From contig NZ_AUGI01000057.1 in assembly GCF_000422585.1 (NCBI RefSeq), positions 1-37,391 of the forward strand: DNA of 37,391 nt, in the 5' to 3' direction. The DNA is from Hugenholtzia roseola DSM 9546 (GTDB lineage Bacteria > Bacteroidota > Bacteroidia > Cytophagales > Bernardetiaceae). The translations under genes and the position numbers were made by a program. The notes below the pieces were generated by a model, which saw only the letters and a list, made by a program, of their open reading frames with translations, had not been told where the DNA came from and searched no databases. Of the stretch, positions 35,108-37,391 are shown one piece after another. Within the stretch, counting starts at the first letter, position 1. Every line of letters starts with the position of its first letter.

Positions 35108-36226
35108 TTAGTTAGTTTGAAATGTTTTTTTATAGTTAGTTTCTAAATTTTTTATAATAGATTTTGCGTGATTTTGAGTACAAATAATCAGATGTTTGGC
35201 AACTAAAATTTCATCTTTTACTTCCTCAGGTAAATATACTCGTAACATAGGAGCGAAATAATCACGTTTTAACGGATTTGAATCTACAACATAAACATTC
35301 TTGGGAATATTTAAATTATTTATTAATTTTTTAGTAGTTTCATTTGCAGCATATATTAAAATAATATCATCTTCACATTCTCGAATAAGGCTTCTGGCTT
35401 CCTCTATTACTTTTAAAAATAAATCTTTTTGATGTAGCCCTTTCAAAAAAAGTTTTTTGTTTTGAGCATACTCGTCTGGAATTAATTCTTCCGAATACTC
35501 TACCTTTCTAAAAACACTAACAAATCCAAAAGGACGACTGCATTCTTCAACTGAGCTATCTATCAACTCAAAACCATTCTGGGCTGCAATAGCAATAAGG
35601 CTATTTATTGAAAAATGATTAACGTGTTCGTGCAATATAAGAGGAGAAATGTACTTTTCATAAAGTGATAGCAATGGGACTTCACATATCATTATCCCCT
35701 CTGGTTTAAGAAGAAGTCTAATTTGTTGTAAAAACGTACTAATATCAGGTACATGTTCTAACACAAAATAATGTGCTACGCAATCAGCTTGAATGTTAGA
35801 TATATCGCTTATTTTTTTAAAATCGCTTGAAGCACTTTCGTTGGGTTCAGCAGTCAAAACACTGCTAAATAACTTTTCTAACCTATTATGAAACTCTGTT
35901 TTCACATTAGCACCAAACTCTACAAAGACCTCTCTTTTATCCACATATTTTTGTACTATACAGATTCGTTTATCTACATTGTAATCTAAATCTTGTGTCA
36001 CAAATCTCGTGAAGGAGTCTGCGTAATAACTCATTAGTACGTTTTCATCTGCTACCGGGGAGGTAAATACAAAACCACACGTTGTACATATTACATTATG
36101 CACGTTAAATAACCAAGACTGATTACAAGTTTTAGTCAAATATTCATATTCCCATAAGGTTTCAGAATTTACACTGCTGCAAATGGGACAAGAACGTGGA
36201 ACAATAGGTATCTTATTCATTTTCAT
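35108..36226 (-). CDS. Zinc-ribbon C-methyltransferase-like protein with degenerate SAM loop
   Basis: A 372-aa protein with the three-part layout of sugar C-methyltransferases (TylCIII type). An N-terminal zinc ribbon (SCPICSS near residue 13 and ICTTCGFVF near residue 47) is followed by a Methyltransf_23-like middle part (YFVLEHVPDISTFLQQIRLL, then PEGIMICEVPLL and HEHVNHFSINSL). The C-terminal Rossmann domain has IYAANETTKKLINNLNI and YVVDSNPLKRDYFAPMLRVY. The usual glycine-rich SAM loop (E-x-G-x-G-x-G) appears only as FVEFGANVKTEF, so SAM binding may be lost or changed. The catalytic HEH of the family is kept. Shorter than the usual 400-415 aa. Its start overlaps the NeuB stop (ATGA). A second ATG lies two codons in. 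Confidence 0.8.
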   Translation of the reverse strand: MKMNKIPIVPRSCPICSSVNSETLWEYEYLTKTCNQSWLFNVHNVICTTCGFVFTSPVADENVLMSYYADSFTRFVTQDLDYNVDKRICIVQKYVDKREVFVEFGANVKTEFHNRLEKLFSSVLTAEPNESASSDFKKISDISNIQADCVAHYFVLEHVPDISTFLQQIRLLLKPEGIMICEVPLLSLYEKYISPLILHEHVNHFSINSLIAIAAQNGFELIDSSVEECSRPFGFVSVFRKVEYSEELIPDEYAQNKKLFLKGLHQKDLFLKVIEEARSLIRECEDDIILIYAANETTKKLINNLNIPKNVYVVDSNPLKRDYFAPMLRVYLPEEVKDEILVAKHLIICTQNHAKSIIKNLETNYKKTFQTN

Positions 36227-37248
36227 AAACTTATATGTTGATAATCGAGTAAAGTATTTCGCATTACGTTTTCCTTAAAGAAAAAGTTTGATAATAAAAG
36301 TCTATCCAACTCCTTACAATCAATACCTTCGCTATGCCTGCGAAAGATAAAATCTTCTCTCTGTAAGGGTTCGCCTGCATTTTTATTCTTTGCTAAAACT
36401 AACTTCGTGCCGATTGCCTTTTTAAAGTTGGCTTCTTCCTTTTCTATTTGCAGACGAACTTGTGGTATTAACATCTGTTCGGCAATCCTGATGCCATTTA
36501 TCATCTCTCTAAGTTCGTGTGGTTCGAGAGAAAATGGAGCGTCTGGTACAGGTAGCTTTCTACTTATTGCAAAGTGTTTTTCAATCACCTTTGCACCTTG
36601 TGCCACTGCAATAATAGGCGCGTAAATACCCGCTGTATGGTCTGAAAACCCCACAATGCAATCAAACATTTTTTGATAAGTGTGCATCAAAGGAAGATGT
36701 ACTTTTTCATAAGGAGTGGGATAAATGCTATTGCAATGCAAGATAATAAATTGATTGTTTTGAGCCAAATGGAAAATCTTGACAATCTTTTCTAACTCGG
36801 CGTAACTAACTAAGCCTGTAGATAAAATAACCGGCTTGTTCGTTTGGGCAACTTTTTCTACAAGTTGTGGAAAAGTTCCAATCTGTGCGGAAGCAAGTTT
36901 GTACAGCGATACATTAATTGTTTCTAAAATATCAACTGCCTCTAAATAAGTTGGAGATGAAAAGAAAACAATTTCCTTCTTTTTACAATAATCAGAAAGA
37001 AGATAGTGCCATTCTTCGGGGAGGTCGATTTTTTTGTGTAAATCAATGGTCGCCTTGCTTGGATTCAGGTAAAGTTTATTTACGTCAATAGACTGAAACT
37101 TGACAGCATCTGCGCCTGCTTCTTTAGCAGCGTCAATCGTTTCATACGCAAGTTGTAGGCTCTGATTGTGGTTAGAACCTATTTCTGCTATTACAAATGC
37201 AGGGTGATTTTGCCCTATGGTCAGGTTTCCGATTTTGATGTCTTGCAT
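36223..37248 (-). CDS. NeuB-family nonulosonic acid synthase (sialic/pseudaminic/legionaminic acid synthase type)
   Basis: TIM-barrel enzyme that condenses phosphoenolpyruvate with a 6-carbon amino sugar to make a nine-carbon keto-acid. From the ATG at 37248 it is 341 aa, the usual length. FVIAEIGSNHNQSLQLA holds Glu22, Asn26 and His27 at the active site; AGADAVKFQS follows, then SLYKLASAQIGTFP, VILSTGLVS, ILHCNSIYPTP and GFSDHTAGI with the metal-linked His, and IEKHFAIS. The C-terminal antifreeze-like SAF domain is present (IGTKLVLAKNKNAGEPLQRE, then DFIFRRHSEGID). The frame is open to a TTG at 37323, but the ATG at 37248 gives the standard family N-terminus IKIGNLTIG. No CMP-sugar synthetase lies in this window. 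It is the first visible gene of the eight-gene unit. Confidence 0.92.
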   Translation of the reverse strand: MQDIKIGNLTIGQNHPAFVIAEIGSNHNQSLQLAYETIDAAKEAGADAVKFQSIDVNKLYLNPSKATIDLHKKIDLPEEWHYLLSDYCKKKEIVFFSSPTYLEAVDILETINVSLYKLASAQIGTFPQLVEKVAQTNKPVILSTGLVSYAELEKIVKIFHLAQNNQFIILHCNSIYPTPYEKVHLPLMHTYQKMFDCIVGFSDHTAGIYAPIIAVAQGAKVIEKHFAISRKLPVPDAPFSLEPHELREMINGIRIAEQMLIPQVRLQIEKEEANFKKAIGTKLVLAKNKNAGEPLQREDFIFRRHSEGIDCKELDRLLLSNFFFKENVMRNTLLDYQHISL

Positions 37249-37309
37249 GATGTTCAATATTTTTCTAAAGTTTTCTTTTTTTAAAGTTATCTGTTCAAGG
37301 ATTTTTGAA

Positions 37310-37391
37310 TCATAACTTATCAATTTCGTCTATACTTAGCCCTGTAATTTCGGAAATGGTTTTTGCATCAAAACCCTTAGCCTTCATTGCT
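37310..37391 (-). CDS. C-terminal end of a probable Rpn-family nuclease/transposase-like protein (cut by window edge)
   Basis: The last 26 codons of a minus-strand frame are visible, ending in GFDAKTISEITGLSIDEI then DKL and TGA at 37310-37312. The pattern G-x(2)-I-x-E-I-TGLSI-x-EI is the typical ending of Rpn (PD-D/ExK, recombination-promoting nuclease) proteins, common in Bacteroidetes. The rest lies beyond the window, so completeness is unknown. It ends 61 bases before the NeuB start and marks the right boundary of the visible glycan locus. Identification rests on a short motif only. Confidence 0.55.
   Translation of the reverse strand, partial: AMKAKGFDAKTISEITGLSIDEIDKL

Overview
This window looks like a chromosomal segment of a free-living member of the Bacteroidetes, probably a Cytophagales/Microscilla-type bacterium. 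The reasons are its AT-rich base composition, the lack of Shine-Dalgarno sequences ahead of most starts, several matches to the Bacteroidetes promoter consensus (TTG, about 19-20 bp, TAnnTTTG), and family choices such as WG repeats, DISM-7TM-SpoIIE proteins, two-component propeller kinases, MbnP lipoproteins and carboxynorspermidine dehydrogenase. No rRNA, tRNA or CRISPR array was seen.

Layout. 1-260 is the start of an ISAs1-type transposase running off the left edge. 300-8,223 holds scattered housekeeping genes: an RNA methyltransferase with THUMP domain, an AhpD-like protein, murC, a secreted WG-repeat protein, rdgB and dnaA. 8,300-14,125 holds a small helical protein that may be a degenerate sigma factor, an aspartoacylase-like metallopeptidase, and a two-gene unit of a DISM-7TM-SpoIIE phosphatase followed by a secreted TPR-like protein. 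14,359-18,936 holds ychF, an acyl-CoA carboxylase beta subunit and a carboxynorspermidine dehydrogenase. 19,044-24,554 holds an MbnP-like lipoprotein, a small LuxR-type regulator, and a large propeller histidine kinase with its response regulator. The response regulator gene is broken by a -1 frameshift in a 7-base homopolymer; when it is repaired, a LytTR-like C-terminus continues for about 70 more codons.

24,688-37,391 is a surface-glycan locus, all on the minus strand, in two transcription units. The distal unit (37,248 to 29,750) has eight tightly packed, mostly overlapping genes: NeuB-family synthase, zinc-ribbon C-methyltransferase-like protein, ATP-grasp ligase, DmpG/HMGL-type aldolase, SAM methyltransferase, TIM-barrel amidohydrolase-like protein, PseG-like protein and PIG-L deacetylase. 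The second unit has its own promoter at about 29,670-29,700 and ends in a terminator at 24,630-24,659. It encodes a Wzt-type ABC ATPase, a KpsC/KpsS-like protein, an FkbM methyltransferase and a DegT aminotransferase. Together they suggest synthesis, modification and export of a polysaccharide carrying an unusual nonulosonic-acid-like sugar. Two carbon-carbon bond-forming enzymes (NeuB type and DmpG type) in one operon, with several family members lacking canonical active-site residues, make this the best candidate for undescribed chemistry.

Intergenic regions carry two dispersed repeat families: a nested palindromic element of about 175 bp (copies at 5,340-5,515 and 15,510-15,690, core fragment at 325-358), and a short GGACAAG hairpin that sits downstream of genes (four copies). 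The window's right edge carries the C-terminus of what looks like an Rpn-family nuclease.
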